NCBI RefSeq assembly: GCF_030272615.1
Contig: NC_081414.1
Span: 312,685,664 to 312,749,663, forward strand
Source: Cryptomeria japonica
Lineage: Eukaryota > Streptophyta > Pinopsida > Cupressales > Cupressaceae
DNA: 64,000 nucleotides
Direction of reading: 5' to 3'
Shown here in pieces: positions 21,030 to 34,056 of this stretch. The position numbers were made by a program, and so were the translations under genes. The notes below the pieces were generated by a model. It worked only from the letters and a program-made list of their open reading frames with translations, had not been told where the DNA came from and made no database searches. The number at the start of each line of letters is the position of its first letter. Position 1 is the stretch's first letter.

Positions 21030-23584
21030 AAACTGAACAATCCTCAGGCTATCTTAGATTCTTTATATATTTTTGTTTATTTTTAATTATTCTTATCTAT
21101 GTGCATTTATATACATTAGAATATACTGTTATCTTATTTGAACATGTTCAACACATTCGCCTCATTTTCTATTTCATACATTCATACACTCAACCTTGCT
21201 CAAAATCTATGTTTCTCTACCCTAAGTGATTTTTGTGGTACATGAGATCAATCATGTATGAGTTAGATATAACTCAATATTCAAAATTCCAAGTTCCGAG
21301 GATTTTATTTTTGCTCTCTTCTTTTAGCTATTGCTAGCTATCTTGGTACATTTTTATGTGGAAATTCATTATGTCTTGCTATTTATAAAAATTCATTTGA
21401 CATCAATTCACATCCAAGAGTATCCAATTATCATTCAAAATCTTAAAACATCAAGGTGCATTTAATAGAATCATTTTAAGTTGGTGCACTAAAAGGAATA
21501 ATATTTGTCTTTGAATAGAAAAATTTTAAGTTGGTGCACTAAAATCTTAAAACATCAAGGTGCATTGTAGATTACTTTCATTCTTTCTTGTTGTCCACCA
21601 ATACTTGTCAAGGTTGTAAAGCTATTCATTCCAAAGGTTGATTGAAGAGATTGTGAACGGTTACAATATAGTAATCTACGTAAGGTATTTAAAAATACAA
21701 TTAGGCCTTATGCACCAACCAATTGATATCAGAGAGAATTTAATTGCATTAATTCACACTTCACCAAATCATACTTATGGGTCACATATTAGTTTTCTTT
21801 GTGGAATATTTTCCCAAAGCCATTAGATAAACCTAGAGTGATGAGATTGACCCACAATTGTGAGATTGATTTATAGAGAGTCTTGAGTCTAGCCAAAGTT
21901 CAAGGAAGTCTACACTTCAAGGTCATTTATTTTTTGTACTATAGCAAATCAAATTTACTCATCATTTGTGATTAATTTATTTCTTTGGTCTAAGAGATAC
22001 ATACTTTTTTCATTTATATTTAATTTCTTTAATGGCATTATGTAATTAATGTAACCCCTACTATTCATATTATTTTAAGTTTATTGATATAATCTACTTA
22101 ATTAACCTATATAACATAGTTGGAAATTATTTTTTCTTTTACATTTTGGTGAAACCTTTCGATCTTAGACCACCTTGGGTTTTTCTTTAGGATTTATACA
22201 TTCATTCATTTTAATGTTTTAGAACTATAATTTCTAATTACAATATCACTTCTCAAATCTTGTAAGGATTTGTATTCATATTCATACTCTTTCACAACTA
22301 TATCTTTATCCATAGGATTTTTGCTTTATTGTGTGATATTCATTTTCACCAACCCTATACAACCTTCAACACCATATTGGGTTTTTATTTTTAGACCTAA
22401 TATGTACCAATGGTTTTTATAATTTTAAATCTTAAGAGTGATCTATAGTTTTTTCTCTCTCTATCTTTGCTTGCTATAGTGTATTGTTAATGTTATTACC
22501 TACTCATAGTCCTAATCTTCCTTTCAGAAGCAATGCTCATTTAATCATCTCTATTGTCGCCATTTTAAAAACAATTTAAATACTCATTTTGATAACTAGT
22601 TGGGTGATCCAAAATACTATGATCATGAGACCCACTTGGAAGCAATGCTTGTTTAAAAACTTTTATTGCCACCATTTTAAGAAAATTTGACTACTCAATT
22701 TTAAAAACTACTTGAGTGATCAAAAGACTATGATCACGAGACTCACTTGGCTAAGCAATATCTCTGACTAAATGGACAAGCACTAGTTGGTGTATATACC
22801 ACCCAAGTTGAAGTTCCTCATCAATTAAAGAGTTTCATTTATACATTAGACCTAGATAAATATAAGTTCAATACCATGTAATTTCAACATCTAATAGATT
22901 TTCCATATTACATAGTAGACCATGCAAATAAAATTTGAAAGTGGTACCTTCATTTATATATCATTGCATCAAATTTATTATTCAAGGAATACCTATTAAG
23001 ATTCCAAGAGACAGATGTATACAAAATGTGAAGTAGAGTCACTTTACATGGGGTTGTATAGGTTCTACACCCAAAGGAACTTGCATGTGGAAGTGGAGAA
23101 GGTATTTATGATGCATATCAAGTGAGGTTGCAAAAAAAAGGAACATATTAAGAGGAAATCACAAATAAATAACAAATAACCTAATAGAGAGCACATCAAT
23201 CGTGAAAAAATGAAAGAAACAAGTACAACAATTTAGTGGTGAGAAAATGGATATTCATGTTGAAAAGATTACTTCCATTATATCTATATCATATTCCTAG
23301 ACCTCTTCTAATAGACTAAGGGGAACCATGTCATCCGCCCTTCCACATTGGACTTCCATTACCACATGGTTACATAAAGACATCATTCCTTCCTAATACT
23401 ATTTTTGTATTTATTATTGTAACATCATAAATTGTACTTCTTTAATTACTAAAATTCCAATTTCACACTCTCCTAGAACTCATTTTAGTATTTATTATCC
23501 TTTTATGCATTATAGGACCTTTTATTGCATTCAATTAATGTTTAATTCAATATCATGAGTCCTATTTTATGTTAATGCATTAAC
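21030..23584. other. AT-rich intergenic sequence with local duplications
   Basis: No gene recognised. Near 21438-21566 the phrases ATCTTAAAACATCAAGGTGC and TTTTAAGTTGGTGCACTAAA each occur twice. The tandem duplication at 22527 is listed separately. Confidence 0.5.
22527..22750. repeat. 112-bp tandem duplication
   Basis: Two diverged units starting GAAGCAATGCT at 22527 and 22639, each containing CCATTTTAA, ACTATGATCA and GAGACCCACTTGG-type phrases. Confidence 0.75.
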
Positions 23585-23589
23585 ACTTT

Positions 23590-25201
23590 TGTGATGGATG
23601 AAAATGGAATCGTGTAGGTTAGGGCCTAATCCCACCTTCATTCATACATTGGAATAAGAAAGATCCTAAGGAAGTGATTCACTTTGACTAACTCTTGTGA
23701 GAGAGAGACAAGGAATAATTTTAGCAGTTCTATTCCTTTGTTAATATGAAAGGGAATGAGTCAAATGCAGGGAATTGCAAACTAAACTAGTGAAATGAAT
23801 GCAAACAACTTAGAACAACATCACTAATAGTCCAATACAGAGATGAAATTGAAACACAAATTACAAATCTAAAAATTAGAATCTGTTGTGCATCTGATAC
23901 TAAGATCTAAGCTTGAATTGAGAGAACAGGGGTGTTGGGCACTTTGGTCCCAGTGACTATACTAAGCTGAAAAGTGCAAATCTGAAGATTAAGCTAACCT
24001 GAATGATGTCTGCCAAATTTTGTACCTGGTTGGGGAGGACCAGGGCATTGGGCACTTTGGTCCTAAGGATCCAGGCCTTGATTTTGTAAATGGATCTGTG
24101 ACTATTGACTGAGATTTCTCAAAAATTTCCACTCTGATGGAAACTTGTACCTGTGCCTACAATCTGAAAAAATGGTGTGTTTGTGGCTATATAGGGTTTT
24201 TCCTTAGTCAAACCCCTTATTTTGGTGATTTCCACCTCCACAAATAGTCGATGAAATATTGAATAGTGTGTGCCCAAGAATCTCATGTGTTTGTAAGATT
24301 CCTATGAGCTAAAATGCAAACTAGAGTCCTACCCTATGTTTTAAGTAAAAACCATAAATGAATGTAATGTAAATGCTTCAAACCACAAATGCAATGTAGA
24401 TCTAACGCAGTAATGTAAATCTGAAAATGAATGATGTATAGATCTAAAAACTTGCATAGAGAAATGAAAATAACACGATACCATACCAAACCCCAAGGAT
24501 GAGGTACAAGCCAATCAATAGTCGATAATCTCCTTATTATTCTTCAATATCTCCTAAGCTTCCACAAATGATGCAAAAGGTTGATTAATACATGATGAAT
24601 GATGAATTTTTTGATTATAGATTCCACATAAACTTGTACTTTCGCTTCATAAAGGATCTCCTTCAATTGTTAGAGTTGGATCCTCAAATGAGGGAAAGAA
24701 AAGGTTATATATATGAATCCCTAACTTTAATTTTGATAATAGAATGACTTAGAATTGATAAAAATTAACACAAGGTGAGAATTAGACATTATGATACTGC
24801 CAAATTAAGCTCCCGAAATTCAGGGGGAAAAATACAAGCATTTTGGTCCGACTGACATTTTTCCAATTTTCTAGGGATGCGAGATATCGTGATTTTAAAG
24901 TCAAATCCAACATGGTAGGTCAATCCAAGGTGTTTAGATATGTGAAAATGTACTTTGAAGATTAAAATTAGTACATTATTAGGATTAATTAAAATAAAAT
25001 AAAAAGGGCAGCACGCTTAGGGTTAAGGGCCCAATTTTATGATATATGTGAATTGTTGAGAGAGGACTTTAGATCTAATTAAATTAATAGTTAAATGCCT
25101 AAATGAGCCTTATAAATGTAATGGGACACACTAAGATATGTGCTAACCTTAGTGTGGAATTGGACAACCCTAATTAGGGGTGTACAAATTACGACGCTAC
25201 A
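23590..25201 (-). mobile_element. Solo LTR, 1612 bp, with exact target duplication
   Basis: Plus-strand termini are TGTGATGG and GACGCTACA, flanked by exact ACTTT pentamers at 23585-23589 and 25202-25206. In minus orientation it starts TGTAGCGTCGTAATTTGTA, closely parallel to TGTAGTGTCATAAAATTGTG of the gag-only element at 36650-43504. Both also contain GGGCAC phrases and a GGA-TC region near the other end, so they are relatives. No internal domain lies between the duplications. This is the product expected from recombination between two LTRs of one element. Confidence 0.8.
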
Positions 25202-25206
25202 ACTTT

Positions 25207-28200
25207 ATTATTTGGGCCCTTATTTTAAGTGTGTTATTTAAATCTTATATGGGTCCTATGTCATTTTAAAGTTCACTGCACTTTTTCTCCCACTTAAATA
25301 TTGTCATTTTCCATTCAAATTATAGTTCTAGTATCAAAGCCCTATTATCTCATGATCCTAAAATTTTGACTCTATTTTGTCGAGTCAACATCACCTAGCA
25401 AAGTTATCCAACTATTTTGGGAGGATTATGTGATGACATTGTTATTTCCAAATCTATTCGTAAAGGGAAAAAAATGATTATTTTGAGTCAACCAAAAGGT
25501 GTTTCACCTTGAAATCCCTATATATGACATCATCCCTAATTTATTTAACATCACTTCATAAGCTATCATTCCAATCCAAGAGCAATTGTTATTCTTCAAG
25601 AGAACATATGAGTCTAAGAAGTGGCAAGCTACAACAAGGCATATTCAATTATGTTTTCATGGTGATTTAATGATAGATTTAATGATGATTTATCATGTTA
25701 TTGCATCAACACATGGAGGACTTATCCTAAGAGCATTGCATCACCAATTGGAGGTATAATCATTTCAATTGAGCATTTCCATTCAAGCATTTCACTTCAG
25801 ATTTATATTTCCTATTCATCATCATTGTAGGGTTAATTTCGAACTGGGGTTTGACTTAGGCAATCCCCTATACAACCAAAGTACCATTTTACGCCTCTTT
25901 TGTGTAGATATAGGCTCAAAAATAGGTTACATGTTCAAAATGAGGGTACAAGAGTGCAATACTGACTAAGACATGACTAGTGAAGCAAATTTCATTAGAA
26001 AGGAGGAGGATTAGGGTTCCTAGTGCCTCTCTATACCTAGAGGAGGAACCCTAGCAGCATGTTCCTAGTATTTCAATCTAAAATTTGACTAGACAAAAGA
26101 TTGGGTGCTCTAAAGATTAGTTTGGCACATGTTCTACATTTGGACACCTACCTAGTCAAGGGAAACTAATACTAGTATCCACCCAAATTAAAATTAGATT
26201 TCTATGGCAACCTCTTCTCTACATCCCCTTTCTAGATTTAAGTTTGTTCCCTAATTATCAATTTTCCATTTGCCTATTTTTGTTGTTTATTGTCAATTTT
26301 GTACCATTAGCCCTGGATCTTTACATCTATCATTTCCAATTCAATTTAAATCAATAAGAGAATAATAAAAAAATAGTGCCCAACTCTCACAAATAAGTCT
26401 AAGGTTGAGGCCTAATTGGTTTTAATCGAATGTAATTGGTGGGATTGGGTATGATTCCTATCTTGTGTGTTTAGACTAGTGAGTCCCTATTTTCATGCAA
26501 TACAGTTACCTTGCATTTCTCTTAGAGCTATCTTTTGGTTTATCGATTTTCATATTTTTCATCTAAACCTCAATTTGAATTGTCTATTGTGTGATATGAG
26601 GATCAATAGTTGCTTGTTGTTGGACCTCTTCAACTTGTACTTCTTTATATTATTCCACATTTATTTATTCATCAAGTGTTTGGCTATTACCTCCTCCTTT
26701 TAATTATTCATACTATTCCATGTCTTGGATGACACTATCTATGTTGGATGATGATGGACTAAATTCCATGGTTTAGTTCAAATTGATGGGATCCTCTTTA
26801 TTAATTTTATCAAAAGAATAAATGGCAGTGTAGTAGCACAATTGTATCTACAAGATGGAAAATAGTTCCCAAACTTGATTGTAGTAGAAAACAAATAATA
26901 GGTGGAACTAGAAATGGAGTAGGTTGATTGTAGTGAAAATTTGGGCTAACAAAGTAGAATTCACATAATTCAAAGAAGAGAAAAAAATGTATTGATTACC
27001 TACTATGTCTACTTCTCTTGAAGTAGTTCTTCCTTGTAATTTTTGTTCTTTCTTTTTAGGGGATACTCTTCTTCTTCCTCCTCAATCACCTCTAGAGTTT
27101 TTCTTTTATATACATTACTAAGCTCCCGAAGTTCATCCATCTTTCTTACTTTGATTTGGGCTTTGGCAAGTGCAGTGTTACATGGACTTGTTCTTGTTCT
27201 TAAACCAAAAATCTCTTAACTTTGTTTTTCTTCATTTTTTCTTTGAACTTTATTTGAAAATAGATCTTTTACATTTCCTTTGAGCAAAACATAAAATTAA
27301 AATATTCTTTGAAGATATATGCTTTTAGGTTTCAAATTCAAAGACAATTCTACAAAGTTTCTTCTTCAATTCAAATAAGAATGTGCGAACTTGACAAAGG
27401 AACCAAAACAATAACAGGTCATGAAGATGATATCTGCTTGCCAAATCAAACTTCAATTTGTCTCAATATTTTAGTTTCTTTTTATATATTTTTAACTTTT
27501 GGGGGGCCACTAGAAGGTCCAAAGGTATTGTCTATGAAAATTTTGCAATCCCACAAGTTTCAAGTTTTGCTAAGTTCTTACTATGTTTTCCAAGTTCATG
27601 CAAAAAGGCAGCGAGAAATAGACATTAGATATCAAAAAATTAAAAAATATATTTCCCTTAAGAAATCCCCACAATTTAATCAATAAAGTGAATTTCCAGA
27701 TGATTACCAATTGCAAGACTTTGACCTAGATTTGAATTTTCTAATGTTTTCTACCAACTGAACCTAAAATTTTATGATACCCCTTTTCATGACATTGTTA
27801 ACATTTTTACTAGGCCATCATTAACTATTCTTACATATTTCCAAATCAAACTATTTCACCCAAATTTTAGGATTTGAATTTATTATTGAGCTTGTTAACT
27901 AGGGTTAAGTTTGGTATGTTCATGTTTTAGATAGGAATTAAATTATTTGTTAGCCTAGTTTTCCATGATGTCACTCACAGCATTGAATTAAACATTGTGA
28001 GAAATGGATTGAACAGTGGCAAAAGCATAACCACGTGTATGAATACATTCTCACGGGTACAAATAGATAATCAAGAAACTACATTGGCAATGGTTTTTGA
28101 GAATATACGAAGAAAGTACAGTGAAGGGTGATCGATGTCTTTCCTCAGTCTAGACTTGCAAGACTAGGCATCGTTTTAATGAATGGTTTCATGAAGAGCT

Positions 28201-29450
28201 TTTGCTATGGTATGAGGATGTTGGTGATCCTTCGAAGCTATTAAAAAATATTTTATTTTATTGCATCGATTAAACTGATTATATTTTAAAAATACAAAAA
28301 AAAAAACACAGATACATATTCATTTAGTGATTTACTTATCTCAAGAAATCAGATTAAAAAATAATCACTTTATTCAATTGACTTGTTTATTTCAAACACA
28401 GTTAAACCAAAATATTTTAAAACTATTGTAGTAAACAAAATCATTCAAAAAATATTACATTAATATCAAACAAACAAAACATCGAAATGAATTTCAATAG
28501 AAAAACAAGCATAAAAAATCCTCCAAAGTATCTAACAATAAAACATAAAACAACCTCAAGGGAAACAATTATATTCTAAATTGCCTAAATATATCTTTAA
28601 ACCTAACTCAAGAATTTCATGAAGAGATTATTGCTATTCCTATCACCATCCATGATTAAATTAACTTTCTAGAAGAACAATCAAGACATATCACCATCTC
28701 ACCTATTCAAATAATTCCTGCATCCCAACCTACACAACCAATGCCTCATGTTCATCTCTTTCTACCTCATCCTCAAACCCTAAAAAATCAACCCTACAAG
28801 TCACTCATTTGTTCATAAAGACCTACACTTAATCTTATTGAACCACAATCATAAACATAAAATCATCTATCTGTGTTGGTGTTTGTTGATTTTAAAGTCG
28901 AGTTTAGGATCACTCAATGATGCACAAGCATCCTAGGCATATGGCAATCAACAGTGACCAAAAACATTTTTTAGTTTGTTTACTTCAAATTTTGGCTTAT
29001 TTTAATTTTTGCTTGGCATCTCTTCATCAACATGCAGAGTTTCATTTTATCATATTGTTGCCTCTAGATCTTGAATAGTAGAAGATGAATCTCAGTACAA
29101 GACAAGAAATTGGAATTACAACTAGCTCTGTGACTTTGATAAGGCTCGTGAATTGTTCAATGCCTAATGTGGTCCCATGAAATTATATGATTGAATTCCT
29201 TTAAACAAATACAATTGGTCGATGAAAACTCAGTCTCCACAAAATTTACTATCAAAGTAGAGTATATGCATGCCTATAAATAGGTAGTTGTGTTCTCAAG
29301 AGATTTGATTTAATTTTAAGATGATTCTGACTAGAATTGATAGTAAGTGGCATGAGTACTCTATGTATCATGCTCAAGGAGAACTAATATGGGAAGCCAA
29401 ACATTAGACTTCACATAAACTTTGCATGAAGGATGCAATAGTTTATCAAA
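25207..29450. other. AT-rich intergenic sequence, nothing recognised
   Basis: Open frames at 25769, 26467 and 27309 are short, lysine- or phenylalanine-rich and unsupported. No structured repeat boundary was found. Confidence 0.5.
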
Positions 29451-29535
29451 GGGCATTTGGTTTAATGGCAAAGTTCCTGTTGTAGGCATCTAGAAAGTGC
29501 TAAGTTCGAATTTTCTTCAATACAAAAAAAAAAAT
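29451..29535 (+). mobile_element. SINE head with A-rich tail (tRNA-derived)
   Basis: GGGCATTTGGTTTAATGGCA opens a tRNA-related head. The Pol III A box TGGTTTAATGG lies at 29458-29468 and a degenerate B box AGTTCGAATTT at 29503-29513, the usual spacing. An oligo-A run at 29524-29534 ends it. This is the layout of plant SINEs, which are mobilised by LINE enzymes. The body is very short, so it is either truncated or a minimal head-plus-tail copy. No clear target duplication was identified. Confidence 0.6.
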
Positions 29536-32223
29536 TTTAAATCAAGCTTGAAACATGCGGCCTAAAATACAAAGGGAGAGTTGTTTGTAAACATGAACTT
29601 TCATAAACACAAATACAATTGGCATGTCTTTTGTCAATAATGAAGTCAAAGATGTGAAAATGAAACGACACATTCAAAGAATGGCAAACAAAGAGATCGA
29701 TAAGTTATGTTGTCAGGTAGAGTAATATGAAGATGAAAACTATTAAAAACAAACAAACAAATTGCAAATTAAAAGAAGTTGAAACGATAGACTATGAACT
29801 GATGGATATGACAAGGATAATATTAATTCATGTTTTTTATTAAGAAAGCAGTAGAAACAAGGGTGTTGACCCTTAATACAACAGTTGGAAGGCAATAAAG
29901 AGAGACATCAATATAGGGGAACAAACCTTAAACAAACAAGGTCTAACATGCGGACAAAAAACCTTGTCAAACCAACAACAACCCAAATAGATAATATCAT
30001 TTCATGTTTTTCGAATAAGAATCTATTGATATTAGGATTGTTGATCGACCTAGTATGTCAAATTTGAGAAAGTAAATGAAGAAGAAAATTTAAAGGACTT
30101 TTCTAATAGTAGAAAGATGGGTTTTCATGTTCATACAAATATCTTAAAGTATTTTATACAAAAGAATTGTCTCCTACAATTCATCTCAATATGAAGTCAA
30201 ACCTTTTAGGTAGAAGAAATGAGATGATAATCCAAACTTAACCAAAACAATCTACATGAAATTTTAAAAAATGTTGAATACAAGAATAATTATTTTATAC
30301 ACTAATCTATGTTGAAATCATTTATTATTCTAATCTACAGAGAGAATGTAGAGATTAGGAAATGTGTATTTTTATTAAATTTAAATCAAGCTTCATTCAA
30401 GGATAATTATCCTCTATCTATCATGGATCATATTTTATAGGTACTCACAAAGTTAAAACCGTTATCATTACATGATGGATATTAATCTTGAGTATGGCCA
30501 AATTTGTAGTTGTAGAGGAAAATAGATAACACCTAGTGTTCACTACCTCATTGGGTACCTATACATATGAATATAGGTGCAATTTTAGAGAATGATGGAT
30601 ATAGATTTTGGTGAATTGAAAGAAAAAATTATTGCGAACATTTTAACACTTGATAATGTTATTTAAAAGATGCAAATATCATGGTATGTTTTTGAACCTT
30701 ATAAAATCTGAATTTTGTAGTATAAAAGGAAATTTGTTGGGATATATCATTTCAAAATAAGGTACAAGGATATATTCTAGTTGGCTTGATGCAATTCACA
30801 ATATTTCTTTATATACAATTAAAAATATTGCACACTCATTTTACAATTATTTTCTCCATTTTTCTATTTTTCCACATGTGTGAAATAAAGACCTGAATGT
30901 TCGATGGAAATCCTACATTCACAAGAAATAAAAAATAAAAAATATCAATGAAAATAAATATATTCAAAATTATACTTTTTGGAATGCTTATAATAAGGAC
31001 TACATACTTAAAAAATATAACTTCTAAATGAATTCATTTGACACCCCCACCCCCCCCCCCCCACCCCCCGCATCATTTTGATAGGTGTTGCAGAGATTCC
31101 ATTATAGGTATGATTTAAGACTAGAAGGGTTATATCCAAAGGATTTTGGTCTAAAAGGGTTTGATCTAAACATCTTCAATTAACTCCATCAAATGAGAAT
31201 TCGCAAGGCCTAAATCATTATATTTTCTAGATGTCCCAAGTTTGTAACCCATTATTGTATGATACATAGGTCTCAAAAATAAATAATTTACCATTGTATT
31301 TTAGAGTAGACTCACAAAAAGGGTTCTTTCCATTGTGTGTTGGTTGAGTGATGGTGTTGTTGTTGTGTCCACCAAAGTTCAAACTCCTTTTAGACCATTG
31401 TGATCACAGACTTGTGCCTTCGCTAATCCAATGTGCTTGCAAGTTTGAGCCTCAACTTCGTTAAATGGGGATGCACTAGAGCATCATCAACCACATTAAA
31501 AAGTTTACCCAACACTTTAAAAGAAAAAAAAATAGTAGAATCATAAAAATGACAATGCTCACAAGTGAAAACTAATTAACCTTGAATTTGCACATGAATG
31601 TATTATATGAGATTATGTATAGGCATTAATTCATTGCCTCAAAAAAATAGGTATAGAAAAAGAATTATTAGAAATACATTTATATTTGTATGCATCAAGT
31701 TAATTTATTAATATTAATTTACTTAATATATACAAAAGTATTACTTATAAAAAATTCTTTTTAAATTTTGAAGAATAATCATTTTGATTATTTTAATATA
31801 TTATTTTTATTGTTTATTGTGTATTAAATATAAAATAAATCACATTTTTATTAAAATTGATAATGTAATCTTTTATATAATATAATGTTATATTTAAATA
31901 ATATGTTATATATTTTTAATTTATTTTTAGTAGTTAAATATTTATTTATTTATTTTATCAATCAAGGGTCAAAGCCAATAATATTAGATTAATAAAAACA
32001 ATGAATACATAATAAAAGTTATAACCAGTTTGATGAAAATAACCCTAGCCTAATACAAATTCGATTTTGCCAAAAGATCAACTAGGGCAAAAACCAAAAT
32101 TCTAAAAAAATTGCAGAGTCTTATGCTAAACCAGAAAAAACACTTCTATCTAGTCTGAGGATTTTGAAAACAATTAATCCTAACCCGACCATTCAGTATC
32201 TTTGTTTCCCTAAGTGAGAAAAA
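29536..32223. other. AT-rich intergenic sequence, nothing recognised
   Basis: No gene recognised; 31600-31960 is very A/T rich. A poly-C tract is listed separately. Confidence 0.5.
31042..31069. repeat. Poly-C tract
   Basis: A 28-bp run of C interrupted only by two A residues. It could form structured DNA and is prone to sequencing length error. Confidence 0.9.
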
Positions 32224-32975
32224 TCATTGAGCAAGGGAAGAAGGTCCTAAGGCAAAAGAGGTGTCCACTAGATGAAATATCATAGGAATTTGTTGGCCAA
32301 TCATAGGAGTTTGCTGGTGAATCCAAACTGGTTCTTCTAGAGAAGGGAAACATTCAATCACTTCCAAAGGTTTTGGTCCCCAACAAGTCATTACTCCTTT
32401 GAGGTATGTTTCCCAATCTACCAACCTTTCTTTAGGAGCAATTTATTTTAAACCATGTGATTTGAAATACTTCTTTAAATCCAATTTTCCTTAGTGATTT
32501 TTGTTAGCCGAAATAGAGACCAGAGGAATTTTGCATTCTCCTTAATAATGAATTTTCTTGCTTTGAAATATTTCTCATTCTCAAAATATAAATTGGGAAA
32601 CCTTGGTGGAGGTTTTCCATTTCTAATCATGACACCATAATCCATAGGCTTTGAAATTGTGAGATTCCCATCAATATTGTTCAGGACATTGCTCAAATCT
32701 TCTAGCAAGTCTGCCTTGAAGACCTTCCTACATAATTCTTTCGTTTTGTTTTTTGGCAGCCCGAAATGAAGGAGGGTGGCAACAAAACCCGTTGGAATCT
32801 CCATATTTACCCTATATTTGTGATTGCTTCGGATGAACTCGTCACCCAAAATACGCTTAACAACTCTAATTATAATTAAATGAGTCTCGTTCAACACCTC
32901 CATTATTTTTTCTTTGATTTCACCAATAAATATCATTTGTCTTCTAGAAGAGAGAAGTTGGATGGGAGATTTCAT
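32224..32975 (-). pseudogene. Unrecognised coding relic downstream of the LINE
   Basis: An open stretch of 166 residues (32475-32975) is followed after one stop by a second of 66 residues (32224-32424) on the same strand. The first contains MIFIGEIKEKIMEVLNE, NMEIPTGFVATLLHFGLP and NGKPPPRFPNLYFENEKYF; the second has WGPKPLEVIECFPSLEEP. Composition is protein-like, with mixed charged and hydrophobic residues and few low-complexity runs, and the length is unusual for this AT-rich DNA. I do not recognise the family. It lies about 1.1 kb past the RNase H end of the LINE on the same strand. It could be a second element's ORF1, a transduced host gene piece, or an independent relic. Confidence 0.4.
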
Positions 32976-34056
32976 GGACTCTTCTCCAATACTACTCCTG
33001 CAAACACAAAAACCACCAAGAATGAGTCACAAAAACAAAAGCCCTAAGCAACAAATGCTATTTGTATTTTCAAAAAGAAAAGCAAGTCAAATGAAGGCGA
33101 CAAAAGCTTGCAAAATATTATAAAGAAAAAACACTTCAAACTTGACTCAAAACCCAAAAGAATGACAAAACTCGATGGAAATAGGTCACTCGTGTCCTTT
33201 CTACTAAATGCTCATACCATGCAATAATTACTAAACTTAGTAGAAGTCGTCGACTTGAAAAGCTCTTGTTCTTCCGCCAACTCTCGTCTACCATTTTTAG
33301 AGACCTCTACCTACTTGAAAAGCTCTTATTCTTTCACCAACTAATATTTTCCATTTTAGAGACCTTTAATGAAGGAGATTACAAGTCGTAGCTACTCCCA
33401 CCAATGTAGCTAAGATCAATTACTACCGCACTGCTAAATATGAATCCATCCTCACACAAAAACATTTAAAGCTCCATCCCAAGAAAGCGACCACCATTTC
33501 TTGAGGGGTGATCCACCTCTAATATTTAGCTTTCATAGATCAAAGTCATTATCAATATAAGATTTTCTGATAAAAACCACTAAACCAAGTTTCATTTAAT
33601 ACCCCAAGCAAAAAGGTGGCAATCAAATTTTGAAAAAACTACTTCTGAATTTCCATTCGACTGTCCTTACACCCAGCAATACCAACCATTGAGGTCTATA
33701 AAACATATTATCATGTCAATTTCTCTACTTCCATATAGAATAAATCTCCCCAAATATTAATTTTGTATAACTGATTCATAAACTATCTGTTGAAGCTTGA
33801 TTCAAAAAATTATGTAATTAAGGAGGTTGAATCATATTGTAGTTGTCTCTTCAAGCAACTGACCTTTCACCCAAAAATTCCCACCATTGGGATCAACTTT
33901 GTATAATTTCATATCAACTACAACCCTGCCAAAAACCATGAATCTCTCCAGTTTTTAATTCTTATTTTCTAATTAATGAATCTTTGCAAAACACCTATTT
34001 CTAAATCTATCAATAGGATCAAATATCCAAAAAAATCTATAATAACGAAGAATGCA
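32976..34056. other. Possible LINE 3' non-coding region
   Basis: No domain recognised. It lies directly downstream of the LINE RNase H stop and may be the 3' untranslated region, but neither a poly-A tail (poly-T on the plus strand) nor a target duplication could be fixed. Confidence 0.35.

Noticed and set aside
31042-31069. Poly-C as a regulatory structure
   Set aside because: An isolated homopolymer without a neighbouring gene; function cannot be argued from sequence.
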